A DNA stretch of 64,000 nt from Phlegmacium glaucopus (taxonomy: Eukaryota > Basidiomycota > Agaricomycetes > Agaricales > Cortinariaceae), in assembly GCA_015039465.1 (NCBI GenBank), contig MU130541.1, positions 207,563 through 271,562 on the forward strand, given 5' to 3'. Of the stretch, positions 42,435 to 53,839 are shown in pieces (positions within the stretch are counted from its first letter, which is position 1; each line of letters starts with the position of its first letter). Position numbers and translations under genes: made by a program. The notes below the pieces were generated by a model. It was given only the letters and a program-made list of their open reading frames with translations. It made no database searches and was not told the DNA's origin.

Positions 42435-43127
42435 CTACACAGGGATGTAAACCCAAAAACAAATAAGTACAAAGAGATGTTCAAACTTTCGGTGGATTGA
42501 GAGACGAGAGAGTGGAGTGTTTATTTGTATTAAATCACGACAACCTAAAACAACAACAGATGTGGTCAGGTGATTTAGACCCAGGAGAGACCTTGCTGAA
42601 AAGCAAGGTAATTGTAATGAAATAACCTGAAATAACTCTGTCCTCCGCAGCCTCTCCAAAGTCAGGCAGAGTATCCATAACATCAGAATATTCAAATCCT
42701 GGAGATGGTGGTGCCAGCAGTCCGAAATTTGGAGTGCTAGGTATTGGCAGTACATTTTTAGTGCCAAATCCATCCAGCATCTGACTGACAGTTGCAGACT
42801 TGCAGCCCCAGACCTTGGTTGAGAGCTAGGTTTTAATGATGCAAAAAAAATCTCATAGCTTTGTGTGGCATGTTCGACACGAGCTGAAGGTAGAATTGGA
42901 AATTTTTGAGAGCGTAATTCAATGGGACTGCCAAGTTTTTTTAATAATGAACTTCCATTTACAGAGTCCGAGAGAGACGAAGTCCTGAGGTTTGCAAAGA
43001 AATTCGGGTAAGATTTTTGGGTGCGAGCAGCTTCTTCTGCTCTCTGGTGTGACCTTTCTTTGATTTCAGACAAAGTGAGGGGCAGCAACACTCTCTCTGG
43101 CTGCCTTGAATTGCAAGAGTCGCTCAT
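42435..43127 (-). pseudogene. unidentified gene fragment inside the 4.3-kb element
   Basis: The minus-strand frame starts MSDSCNSRQPERVLLPLTLS and is Ser/Glu/Arg-rich. A second frame from about 42800 (KSATVSQMLDGFGTKN, then PSPGFEYSDVMDTLPDFGEA) continues it through a likely short intron near 42830. About 80 bp after the reading frames fade, the hAT-like element begins, and more minus-strand coding-like sequence (ITSNTFTAISTQIKILEHAA) lies at 40495-40211 on its far side. A gene of the outer element may thus be split by the hAT insertion. The family is unknown. Confidence 0.35.
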
Positions 43128-43264
43128 TGCAGATCGGGTTGATCAATTGATCACATTTCATTAGATTCGCGTTTGTAGTGTCAGTTTAGGGTAGGACTCA
43201 AACACGTGATAGCACGTGATCATCTCGGGCACTACGAGAGTGAGACATTATTGTCAACCAGTCT

Positions 43265-43789
43265 GTGTACCAACAGCTTGCCCTTGGCTTGCCCGGCACT
43301 TGACTGTTGTATCCACCGTATACAGACCAGGTTACCAGTCTAAAGGGTGACCGCGTCACTTTACAACTGAGTAAACAATCTTTGGTTGTTTTCTCAATTG
43401 CAGTGTCCATCTTTGTTATATTTCGAATCAAGTTGTCAAATTACTCTTTATCTGAATTTGGCGTAGTCCAGGACAATTTCTGTGAGACGTCGAAAAACTC
43501 GGCTTACTGTGAATGGCTCAAAGCAAGGTCAAATTTAAACAAATATTTTTATTTTGTCGTACATGAACATCAACGCGTCTAGCGCTGCATGTAAAAGCGT
43601 GGCATGAAAAGAAAATAGTTCACATTTAGCCACCGATAATAAATATATAACCCAATCCAAAGATATTTTGTATGAAACCCTTATATGAAACCTTTAAATA
43701 GGAGGCAACCATATTAATTTAAGAACTGGGGCTGCAGAAAATAATCAAAACATTAGTTGCTAATGCTTGACATTACAAGAGGTGGAGAC
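43265..43789. other. gene-free flank of peroxidase B
   Basis: About 500 bp between the outer transposon end and the peroxidase B stop. Only the 3' flank of the peroxidase is recognised (AATTTAAGA...GGGGCTG, as in the other copies). Confidence 0.4.
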
Positions 43790-45730
43790 CTACACTGGTG
43801 CGACGGTAGGAGCGGGACCAGCAACTGTGGCAATGCTGGGGAATGGGAGCGCATGGCACTTAGGAAGGAGTTAGTCATTTTCAATTGCTATGGTGGAAGC
43901 AACACTAACGGAAATGTCGACATCAGCTTGTGAGAACGAAGCTGGGTACTTGATTGGGCCGACGAAAGGCTTAGAGGTGGGTACGATCTGAAGATATTTC
44001 AATCAACCACATATCAGATTGATGGATGAACAGGCGTACGCTTGAGCAGTCAGTAAGATGGTTAACGTTCTGTCCGAGAACTTGCATCTTAGCCATGACA
44101 ATCTTGAAAGCAGTTGTTACGAGCTTTTGGTCGTCTATATGATGAAATTATGAGATTTAAGGTACGAGTGGAGCTTATAGAATGGTGTACTCACTAATGC
44201 CTAGTTGCCAGAGGCAGGCGGTCCTTGGGTCTATGTTTCACTTATGAGACAAAGGAGGAATCGATCAGGAATCAGTCCAAAACTTACCGCGAGCAATCAA
44301 GAAATCACTCTGGAGACGCATTTCTCCATGAAGAGGCGCAAGGACTTCACCGGGTTGCGATCCGTTTCCAGGGAACGAGGAACCTGTCAAGAGCACCTCG
44401 AGGAAGACTTGCGTATCGCTAAAGTGGAAACTCTATCAACACTGGTCAATGATGACAGTCGAAAATTTCTCTCACAATACGCCAACAGTCCTGTAAGGAC
44501 AAGTCAGAGGCGTGATTAATGAATACACAACAACGAACTTACGAGTCAAATGGAGTTCCTGGGATTGTCTACGAATGCACGAGAATTAATCATCAAGTCG
44601 ATAAGCAGAATAGGATTTATTATTATTTACCGGGTCGACTTTGTCCTATGGTGACATTCAGTATTCATATTTAAAGAATGTGGAAAAAGGGTCAGAACGC
44701 ACAGCAGCAGCAATTGTGTGAGATGCGAGCAATGCGACGATTTCAGGTACCGAGAAGCCAGCATCGGCGAATCTTGCAATGATCGCGGTGACGCTGTCTG
44801 TACAATTAGTTAGCATCAACAAAGTGACGTATACAGGTTCAAATCGCACCTGTGGGCTCAGGGACAGTGAGATCCGGAGCAGGGGCGAGAGGTGGGGGAC
44901 GGCCGAAGAAAAATTTGAGGCTGGGAGCACCAGGGCAGTTAGAGATGCCGACAGCTGCAGCAAGGTGGACGCTAGGTAAATACAGTGTTTAGTTCCATGT
45001 GAGTAGTGATCGTCATGAAGTACTAACAAATCGCCAGCACTCAAACCACTCTGCTGGAAGACAGGGAATTGACGGGCAGTTATATCATCGATTCTGCGAT
45101 ACTAAGTTGTCAGATAACAAATACAGATCATGGAAAGTAATTTTTACCCGTTGTTGGCATCTGGGAGAAAATTGTATCAGTTTTGACAAACACACACATC
45201 AAGGTTATTTGCTACTTACGGAATGCAGTTTCAGTTGCATTGAAAATGAGGATGGAACCATCAGCTCCGTCACCCCTGTGTGATAAACGGAGTTAAGAAG
45301 AAATTGAATGGTGAAACTAGGAAAGTTACTGACTTTCCACCTGAGCATGATAGATTATTGATAGGAATTGGAAAATAAATTGGGCGAACATACCATGTAC
45401 GGAGAACCCAATAGCATCATGGAAGGCAAGACGAAGAGCGGAGTGTGCCTGTGTTGATAGGCACATTAATGGTGTGAGGTTGGCCCATAGGGACAAAAGT
45501 TAATACCTCTTCACCACATTCACCGCCGTCGAACAGGTTGTTTTGGATCAGTTGAACAATTGGGACCAAAGCTAATGTGAATGGCGTAAGAAAGAGATAC
45601 TTTCATAAAATGATGGATTTTACTGACAGGCACAAGTAGCGTCTGCAGAGCGCTTGGTGACTGCGGCATCGGCCAGCTTGAAGGCTGCGAGGGCCACAGT
45701 TATAATAGCTGAGAGACGAGAAAAGACCAT
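43790..45730 (-). CDS. class II peroxidase B (atypical Mn-peroxidase, ESD type)
   Basis: Same 17-exon plan as copy A, with every exon join in frame. It begins [20 protein letters not shown], then the KRSADATCA propeptide and mature start. The distal residues R and H lie in [20 protein letters not shown]. The proximal His lies in [16 protein letters not shown]. The Mn-site triad is again Glu/Ser/Asp and the catalytic Trp position is Ala. Differences from C and D include W-Q-L-G-I-N-D after RTACL, the substrate-side VNHLTDCSS, and [13 protein letters not shown]-terminus [19 protein letters not shown]. No stop or frame break, so it should be a working secreted peroxidase. It faces copy C in inverted orientation across 6.2 kb. 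Confidence 0.88.
45334..45340 (-). other. 7-nt microexon of peroxidase B
   Basis: GTGGAAA between GCTCAG and GTCAGT on the minus strand. Same position as in the other three copies. Confidence 0.75.
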
Positions 45731-46239
45731 TTGTATCTGAGTGGCTAGGTTGAATTGGAGGGAGCTACTAGAGTATCCTGAAGACTCAAAACGTTGAATC
45801 GTTGCACTTTTTATACAAGTTCTTTCAGTCCAGTGACATGCTAGTGACAAAAATCTGGACACAGTCAGCGTTCGATCCGATCTCATATTTGACAACTTTA
45901 CAATTGAGAGCATGTTGGGACCTGGTTAACCGCCCGCGTGGAAAAAATAAATGCTCGATTTGCTTCCTCCTGCTACCATTTCAATTTGTATTCCGCTTGG
46001 CGGCTCTCTCTCTCTCAAGGTCGCCTTTCACACGTCTTGCGAGGTGCCAGTCATTCGACATGAAACGTTGAACATCGAGTGCTATGCTGGAGCTGCAGCA
46101 ACCGGCGCGAGCCTCTAAGAAAGGCGACCTCTACTATGTTTGCCAGCAGTCGGGAGGGCAGAGATATGTTATCTGACGGACTGGCATATTCCTTCATATG
46201 CATGGCACATAGCACGAGCGGTAATAGCCTTGTTTAATT
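45731..46239. other. promoter region of peroxidase B
   Basis: Contains the TATA box at 45807-45815 and a leader like those of the other copies. The plus-strand ORF at 45802-46071 overlaps the TATA and is not credible. Confidence 0.4.
45807..45815 (-). promoter_or_regulatory. TATA box of peroxidase B
   Basis: TATAAAAAG on the minus strand, about 77-85 bp before the ATG. Confidence 0.65.
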
Positions 46240-47340
46240 GGGTTTGGATCAGGCCATCATGCGACCTGGTTTATCATTTCTAAACGCCAAAGCCAAACAA
46301 TGCCAAGCCGTAAGTCGGGGAACCGATGATCAATCACACTACTCCTCGTCCCGGGGCGTGGAATTCCCGACGCATGAAAATGTCAATGTTAAGGGGCACT
46401 ACTTGAAGGAGAATAACTGATGACTCCCGGTAATGTAGCCGTCTTCAAGGTAGCTTTGGTTTACCAAAGTGACCCGGAGAAACCGAAGGATATCGTTCAC
46501 ATATACAACTTGAAGTTGACATCCCATTGAGTCGATCCAAAAAAACCTCGAGGTTGAGGCACGCATTCGCATTGAATCTTTAACAAGGTTATGATAGAAG
46601 CCTGGTAGGCGACCCGGGGAGCACAAAACGTGTGCAATCTGAAACTTGTAAAGGACGGTTCCGCGATCTATCTTTTTGGGGGGACATCCTTAGACAGAAG
46701 CTACAGGGCCCTAGATAAGTAGGTAAGTATATTATACTGACGCGGTCTCTTTAGTCTCGTTGAATTCCGTTATCGGAGAATGTACCACTGGCATGAGACA
46801 GAGCATCATTTTAAAAACCGGTTGGACCCGAGCAAACCGACACGATAATCCATGTATTCAGGTAGATGGCATACTGTCGGCTATACCACTCCAAAGCGAA
46901 GTCGACCCTTCGTTCAAACTTCAACTTCAAGACTCGAGGGGGTTGCGGCATAACCCAGTCTTCCTGGTTAATAAAAGTCCTCCATAATTAGAGATGTTAA
47001 CGAGTTAGAAAACACTGAGACACTTGAGGAAGGGCAGCCTGTGGATTAAAGGGAGTATTGGAACGGATCAATCGATGTTTCAAAACCTTGAGAAATAACT
47101 CTGACCGGAATGATACGATATCAACGGCAAACTCAAACCTTTGTTCAGTGAGAGTAGGCTAATGTCTGCCCGAACCCCCGCTTAACCTGGTAAGCTTCCA
47201 CGACAATTTCAGGGCATGGCATATGTATGAACCGTATTTCCAGCTGATAACTCCAGAAAGGGGTGGAAAATGTGAACCAGCCCCAGGTAACGATACTATC
47301 GATGAATGATGGCGTGCGCCGTTCACAGGCGGTCAACTTT
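46240..47340 (-). pseudogene. decayed unidentified gene upstream of peroxidase B
   Basis: On the minus strand, blocks of sequence match the plus strand upstream of peroxidase C. They include GGTTAAGCGGGGG and ACATTAGCCT (47160-47190), GTCAGAGTTATTTC (near 47095), TGTGCTCCCCGG with CCTACCAGG (46590-46630), and CATTGTTTGGCTTTGGCG (near 46290). Translation gives readable stretches (HMPCPEIVVEAYQVKRGFGQ, PSSLEVEV, EYMDYRVG) in one frame broken by many stops. The homologous blocks in C keep the same protein frame (PSSLEAEC, EYKDYRV), so this was once a gene. I cannot identify it. Confidence 0.45.
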
Positions 47341-50279
47341 GATTACAAATAAAGTGTTGAGCAAGGTACTGCACGCAAAGCGTGTGGTCACCGTGCGTCC
47401 ATCTGAGCGCCATACCGGTGATGTACAATTGGCGTGGGGTGATGTTTCTCCTAAGATAGATATCATCCCTGTACGTAGCCAGTAGGTTAGACGGTCAGGT
47501 AACGCAGCACTGATTAACTACTAATGCAAACATTAAAAAGCGGTCCCGATCATATGAACGGTACCGTCAGTGGGCTGCGTTAGCCAGACCGCTAACTCAC
47601 CAGTTCCTTTTAGTCGTCTCCCAGTTGATCTGACCAGGGGGGGTCCGTAGAGGGGCCTATTGCACACGCTCTAGCTTGACCCTTCAGTAGACTGGTTTTG
47701 GGTAAGGGAGGGTGGAATGTGGCAGCAAGAAATTCCATCTTATACATAGATATGCCATTGGCCACATGCCCCGCAGACTTCGATCCCTTGCTTTCACGTG
47801 GGCGAGACTTGATAGGTGGACATGAGGTGGCGTCGAAGATGGACTAGTATCTGGGCTTAAAACATAGTACCAGGAATTGACGCTGTTTCTTGGTTATGTT
47901 GTGTATCATAAGAACCTTCTGGTGAGCCTGAGTCCCTATTCGATCAGGTTTTTTTTACTCAAGCACAATAAAACTAGGATTCGCTTACAAATTTAATTCA
48001 ACGACGGATTTTTGGCAGTCCGGCGCCCGAGATGCAGCCATTGAAGCACAAATCGACGCGATGGACATCGTTGAAACTACTCCGATCGATTGTCATCACA
48101 TTATCATTAGGTCTGTTTTAGGAGACTAGGAAGACGGTGGCACGCAAAGGAAGCAATGGGAAAGCTCATGTGAATGACTCAAGATCACGTTACACTCAAT
48201 TGTATTATGTAATTCACGTGATAAAGTACGGTGGTGCGAAGCACAAACCTTAGCATCGACTGATCGCCCTGTCCCTATCACCTTGTCTCCATTATAATGG
48301 TTGGGATCCTCGACGCAGCTCTAATATGCTTTCAATTTGTTGCCTACTTCAAACTATCGGACAAATAGGCTTCTTTCACCATCCAGGCGACATGATGATC
48401 CAGAAATCTTGCAGAAATCCATCCCTTTCTACCGTTTTGCAACAACATCAAGCGTTTTTAAGGATGGCCTTGGACTCACAAGACAGTACAGCAGACGTGT
48501 CGGTTCCGAAAACAACCTGCAGCCACATTCCTATGTGTCCGCAGTCGCTGAGGTTCACAGGTCACCGCATTTCTATTAGAAGTCGACACTGGCATTTTTT
48601 TCTGATCTTATCTTTCTCCTTTCTATCTAAAGCATAAACGCATAACTACTGGATGCGCAGCAGACCAGAAACAACGTTATAACCCTTACGCGCTACAGCG
48701 ATTCGGAACCGAAATCGATTACTGCGGCACCAGTGCGGCACCACCCACTTATCCATTAATCCTTTGCTGCGTTGTTATTATGTTAAGATATAAAAATTCG
48801 CACGTGCGGACACCCCACAAAAAAAGTGGAGTACGAAGGAAATCCCGTGTAGTAAGTTGGATATAAATATAGTAGTAGTATGGGTGCAATATTGGCGCCC
48901 CCAAATCAACTTTGCTGCGGTTGCAAATTTGTTATTTATAAGTCTCACCAGTAGGTCGTCTAAACATCTCGACTTTCGAAGGACCCACAATTCGGAAGTA
49001 TAGGGAACGTTCTGAAGGCCCACGCACTGAATCGCCAGAACGGGAGTATAATATCGCCATTACTACGGCGGTGATAACAAATCCTACTTGAACAAAAATA
49101 TGAGTGTTTGTCAAAGTGGCCTCACACATATATACCAGTCCACGGTGGAATAGTCTAATCTGACCTACTGCGGTAGCGATGGCTCATAAATGCGTGGCAG
49201 TGCACTGCCACTGATGAATCAATAACATCTAAAATAATTATCTAATCTACAGACAACTCTCACCGCTACAACGGGTACAGTCACGGTACAGAGGTATTGT
49301 TGGTATGTAACGAAAATGTAAACAGTCCCCTGGCCACACACATCGCTAATGACGTATCCTGGACGTATCCCATATTACATCAAACTGACTCGAACGCTAA
49401 CGACCGCTTGCATACTGCAGAAGACAATGACTAGGGTGGTGAATCAGTGAATGCCAGTGCGACCTCGGTAAATTCGGTTAGTAACAACAAGTTTACGTTT
49501 TTTGTATCCAGATAATCCACTGCGGACATTAGTTTATTAAATTTAATAGTGTGAATGTACATGCATAACGATGCATTTCAAAACGCGGAATCAGAACGGG
49601 AGTGTCCATATGAAACTTGAATTAATCTTCAAGGCTATGAGTCCCCGCATAACCTCGGGATTCGCTAGGATTTGCGGCGTTTTAGAGTTATGTAGAGGTG
49701 TCATATATCTCACTATCATTAACATAGCCTTTCACTTGAGCTCTGAGCGCATTTATATCAAAATACTAGTAAAACATTTGATCGATTTTGTCATGACTCA
49801 CCCAGCTGTAGATAGGACTTAAAGGATTTTTCCCAGTCTTGAACCAGCGGAAAGTGGCGATATTGTTCCGGAATCGCAATCGCTGAAATTTCAAAATGCC
49901 CGCCCTTGTGTAAGCCGGAGCTCACCACCATATATAGTGCCGTTTTACTGAATGGGTAACCATTCAGTATACTTGCCTTTTGGCGCAACGGTCATTGTGC
50001 GGCACTCTGGGTCACCTTCCACCTTGCACCGCCAGCTTGTAAACGACATCATCAATAAGTTATGACTGGAGTCACTGGACTCACAAACAAGGTTACAGCA
50101 AGTGCTGAGAATAACCAGGCCCGAGGCACATTTCGAGTCACTCTTGCCAAACGACACATGCCTCAATGAAATGTCATGAATCAAATACGGTGCCTACGCC
50201 GCTGGACTCAGTAGTGGATAGATAACCAAGTGCGGGCTCGTAACGTGGGATGCGGTGAGGGACTTGATTATAATCAATG
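47341..50279. other. centre of the B-C inverted region, no gene recognised
   Basis: About 2.9 kb with only short ORFs (such as 48326-48637, 48778-49023 and 49571-49822), none with recognisable motifs. Confidence 0.35.
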
Positions 50280-51410
50280 TGACCGTGTTTCAAGTTGGCA
50301 ACTTTGACCGATTTACGCCCGGCTAGCGGCGAGCGGGGCTTTGGCAGGCTCACTCTCTAGCGGCACATCGTATTCCAAAATGCAAACCTTTCCGAACTTC
50401 TCAGCTAAAAATATCAAAGTCTACCATCCATTGGACTTATATAAATATCAAGACGTTTTTTTATAACACACGCTAAGATTGGCGTGAAAAGGTTAAGCGG
50501 GGGATCGGGCACACATTAGCCTGCTCTCACGGAACACACGGTCTGAAAATAAATTGCGTTTACGTTGATATTGCGAGTAATCCAGTCAGAGTTATTTCCC
50601 ATGGCCTGGAAACCGCCGATGGTCCATGGATCTATTTTAATACTCCGATTTTTATACACAGGCACCTTCCCGAGTCTCTTATTGTGCTCTAACTCGTTGA
50701 AATCTCCAATTACATATTTTACAACGGACTCTCAGACTTTCCACTAGGACTTAGTGAGTTATGTAAACTCAATAAATTTCCCTCAAGTCTCGAAGCTGAA
50801 TGCATGATCAAGTTGAAATCAACCTCTTGTTTAATTCTGGAATATCTATCTGAATACAAGGATTACCGTGTATAGTTGGATTTCAGTTTGTTCACCAACC
50901 AGTTCTTAAAAAAGATGTTTTGTCCTTGCTCATGATATGTCAGTGCTGTATTTTCTGATATCAGAAATAATACCTCCTTTTTGACTTAGGAAAGTCATCT
51001 CAGGGTTACCCCTACGCCAGAACAGCTGTAAAAGTAGATCCCTTTACAAGTTTCAACTTCAAGTACACGGTTTGTGCTCCCCGGATTGCCTACCAGGTCT
51101 TTCTCGTAATCTTGGTTATATGTTGGATGTGAACGTGTGACTCGACGCTGGAAACATTTTTTTTGAAACGCCTCAATTGGCCGTCAATTTTAACTCGTAT
51201 GTGAACAATGCTTCTCGGTTTCTTCGGGTCCTGGTGCTACAGTCCTTAACCTGCCAACGACGACATTACCCGGCGCCGTCCTTACCATCATTTTCATTCA
51301 TTTCCGTCAAGCAGTCTTGTCAATTTTGGGCGTCGGGATTCCATGGCATGACAGTCATAGCTTTGGCTTGCCATTGTTTGGCTTTGGCGTTGAGAAATGA
51401 CAAATGACGC
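50280..51410 (+). pseudogene. decayed unidentified gene upstream of peroxidase C
   Basis: The counterpart of 46240-47340 in inverted orientation. One frame reads SHGLETADGPWIYFNTPIFI, LVEISNYIFYNGLSDFPLGL and KFPSSLEAECMIKLKSTSC, interrupted by a TAG and TAAs. The 3' end carries CATTGTTTGGCTTTGGCGTT (near 51375), which also occurs upstream of peroxidase D (56547) and B (46290). The text is clearly protein-like but I do not recognise a family. Not functional as it stands. Confidence 0.45.
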
Positions 51411-51808
51411 GTCCACCATTATCTTATGATCCATACTAATACTCAGTGCCGCCGCTGTAAGCGCTAGTAACTGTGTGCATTGAATCTACCTTGCAGATAC
51501 CTCGGATGACTCCCCACTGACTCAATATGTCGCGTAGCTCGCAATAGTTGCTGCAGTTCCACCTCGGCACTCGACGATCAACGTCCCTTGTCGATCTCAT
51601 CTCTTATTTGACAAGTTTCTTTGCACCTGACGGTATTTTAATCCCTACTCTCAATACCAGAATCTCGGTTTGTTTCGCCACGCTACCTTTCACTTGTGTT
51701 TAGGTTTGCAACTGTGCCTCAAAGTCGCGTTTTACTAGGATGGTCTCCGGCTGATTATTTTAGAATACATCTCTCCTTGCCGGTAGGTCACTGGATTGTA
51801 AGAATCTG

Positions 51809-51817
51809 TATATAAAG
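51809..51817 (+). promoter_or_regulatory. TATA box of peroxidase C
   Basis: TATATAAAG, 85 bp before the ATG. The following leader (GCATCGATTCAAGGTTCTGA) is close to that of copy D. Confidence 0.7.
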
Positions 51818-51893
51818 TGCATCGATTCAAGGTTCTGACTCTTCAGGATACTCTCGTAGCTCCCTCCCAGAAAATCTATCCAGTCAGACACAA

Positions 51894-53839
51894 ATGATCT
51901 TCTCTCGTCTCCCAGTTATTAGAACTCTGGCTCTTGGAGCTTTGCAGCTTTCTAGCGCAGCAGTCACCAAGCGCGGCCCAAACCCTGCATGCGCCGGTCA
52001 GAAAAATCCATCATTTTATGAAAGCCTTTTTTTCTTACACATTCACTTTAGCTTTGGTCCCAATTGTCCAACTGATCCAAACTAACTTGTTCGACGGCGG
52101 TGAATGCGGTGAAGAGGTATTAACTTTTGTCCCTATGAGCCAACGTCACGCCGTTAATGTACCTATCAATACAGGCACACTCTGCCCTTCGTCTTGCCTT
52201 CCACGATGCTATTGGGTTCTCCATACATGGTATGTTCGCCTAATTTATTTTCCAATTCTTATCAATAATCTATCTTGCTCAGGTGGAAAGTCAGTAACTT
52301 TCCTAGTTTCACCATTCAATTTCATCTTAACTCTGTTTATCACACAGGGGTGACGGAGCTGATGGTTCCATCCTCATCTTCAATGCAACTGAAACTGCAT
52401 TCCGTAAGTAGCAAGTAACCTTGTATGTGTGTGTTTGTCAAAACTGATACAATTTTCTCCCAGACGCCAACAACGGGTACAAAATTACTTTCCATGATCT
52501 GTATTTGTTATCTGACAACTTAGTATCGCAGAATCGATGATATAACTGCCCGTCAATTCCCTGTCTTCCAGGAGACTGGTTTGAGTGCTGGGGATTTGTT
52601 AGTACTTCCTGACGATGACTACTCACGTGGAGCTAAATACTGTGCTTACTTAGCGTCCACCTTGCTGCAGCTGTCGGCATTACCAACTGCCCTGGTGCTC
52701 CCAGCCTCAAATTTTTCTTAGGCCGTCCCCCACCTCTCGCCCCTGCTCCGGATCTCACCGTTCCTGAGCCCACAGGTGCGATTTGAACCTCTATATATGT
52801 CACTTTGTTGATTCTAACTAAGCGTACAGACAGTGTCACCGCAATCATTGCGAGATTCGCCGATGCTGGCTTCTCGGTACCTGAAATCGTCGCATTGCTC
52901 GCATCTCACACAATTGCTGCTGCTGTGCGTTCCGACCTCTTTTCCGCATTTTTTACATATGAATACTGAATGTCACCATAGGACAAGGTCGACCCGGTAA
53001 ATAACAATAAATCCTGTTCTGCTTATCGATTAGACTATTAATTCTCGTGCATTCGTAGACAATCCCAGGAACTCCATTTGACTCGTAAGTTGTATGTTGT
53101 GTATTCATTAGTCATGCCTCTGACTTGTCCTTACAGGACTGTTGGCGTATTGTGAGAGAAATTTTCGACTGTCATCATTGACCAGTGTTGATAGAGTTTC
53201 CACTTTAGCGATACGCAAGTCTTCCTCGAGGTGCTCTTGACAGGTTCCTCGTTCCCCGGAAACGGATCGCAACCCGGTGAAGTCCTGGCGCCTCTTTTCG
53301 GAGAAATGCGTCTCCAGAGTGATTTCTTGATTGCTCGGGGTAGGTTTTGGATTGATTCCCTATGAACTTGCTCCTTTTGTCTGATACATGACAAACAGAC
53401 TCAAGAACAGCCTGTCTCTGGCAAAACAGCGTTGGTGAGTACATGATGACTACTTTCCTACCTTAATCCTCACCAGTACATCTCATTATATAGACAACCA
53501 GAAACAGGTCACAAAGACTTTCAGCAAAGCTATGGCTAAGATGCAAGTTCTCGGTCAGAACACCAAGAAACTGATTGACTGCTCAGAAGTAAGCCTATTC
53601 GTCTTCGCTCCTCTCTGTGTTGTAATCATGGTTGGATTCCAGGTCATACCCACCTCGGCGCCTTTCGTCGGCCCAATCAAGTTCCCAGCTTCGTTCTCAC
53701 AAGCTGATGTCGAGGTCTCGGTTAGTGTTCTTCCACTATAGCAATTGAGAATGACTAACTCTTTCCTAAGTGCGATAAGGGCCACTTCCCCAGCATTGCC
53801 ACAGTTGCTGGTCCCGCTCCTACCGTCGCCCCAGTGTAG
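51894..53839 (+). CDS. class II peroxidase C (atypical Mn-peroxidase, ESD type)
   Basis: Seventeen exons join without a break to give 348 residues. Start [20 protein letters not shown]. By my count E55, S59 and D195 align with the Mn ligands E36, E40 and D175 of versatile peroxidase. R62 and H66 are the distal pair, H189 the proximal haem ligand, and A184 replaces the catalytic Trp164. Cysteines at 33, 53, 134, 262, 298 and 327 match three conserved disulfides (C14-C278, C34-C114, C242-C307). The usual C3-C15 pair is absent because the mature N-terminus is short (ACAALVPIV). The propeptide ends in KR. Exon 1 ends before GTCAGA, a slightly weaker donor than GTCAGT in A and B. Ends TAG at 53837-53839. 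Expected to be secreted and haem-binding. Confidence 0.9.
52283..52289 (+). other. 7-nt microexon of peroxidase C
   Basis: GTGGAAA between TGCTCAG and GTCAGT. Joins FSIHG to KGDGADGSI in frame. Confidence 0.75.

Larger units (their letters stand above)
38973..43264. mobile_element. 4.3-kb element with ~90-bp terminal inverted repeats, host of nested insertions
   Basis: The 38973-39061 stretch (ATAATGTCTCACTCTCGTAG is the best conserved part) reappears as reverse complement at 43174-43264 with roughly eight differences. Outside these limits the similarity ends, as expected for transposon ends. I see no clear target duplication. Inside are two foldback elements, a hAT-like element and a gene fragment at 42435-43127. 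The family is undetermined. Confidence 0.5.

Noticed and set aside
45600..45730. Alternative end of peroxidase exon 1 at GTAAAA, giving a second Cys
   Set aside because: Joining from GTAAAA to the only acceptor (CACATTAG) throws the next exon out of frame. Only the GTCAGT donor keeps LVPIV in frame.
48326..48637. Overlapping 80- and 103-codon plus-strand ORFs in the B-C spacer
   Set aside because: Two frames of the same DNA compete, neither has recognisable motifs, and there is no intron structure like that of the real genes here.
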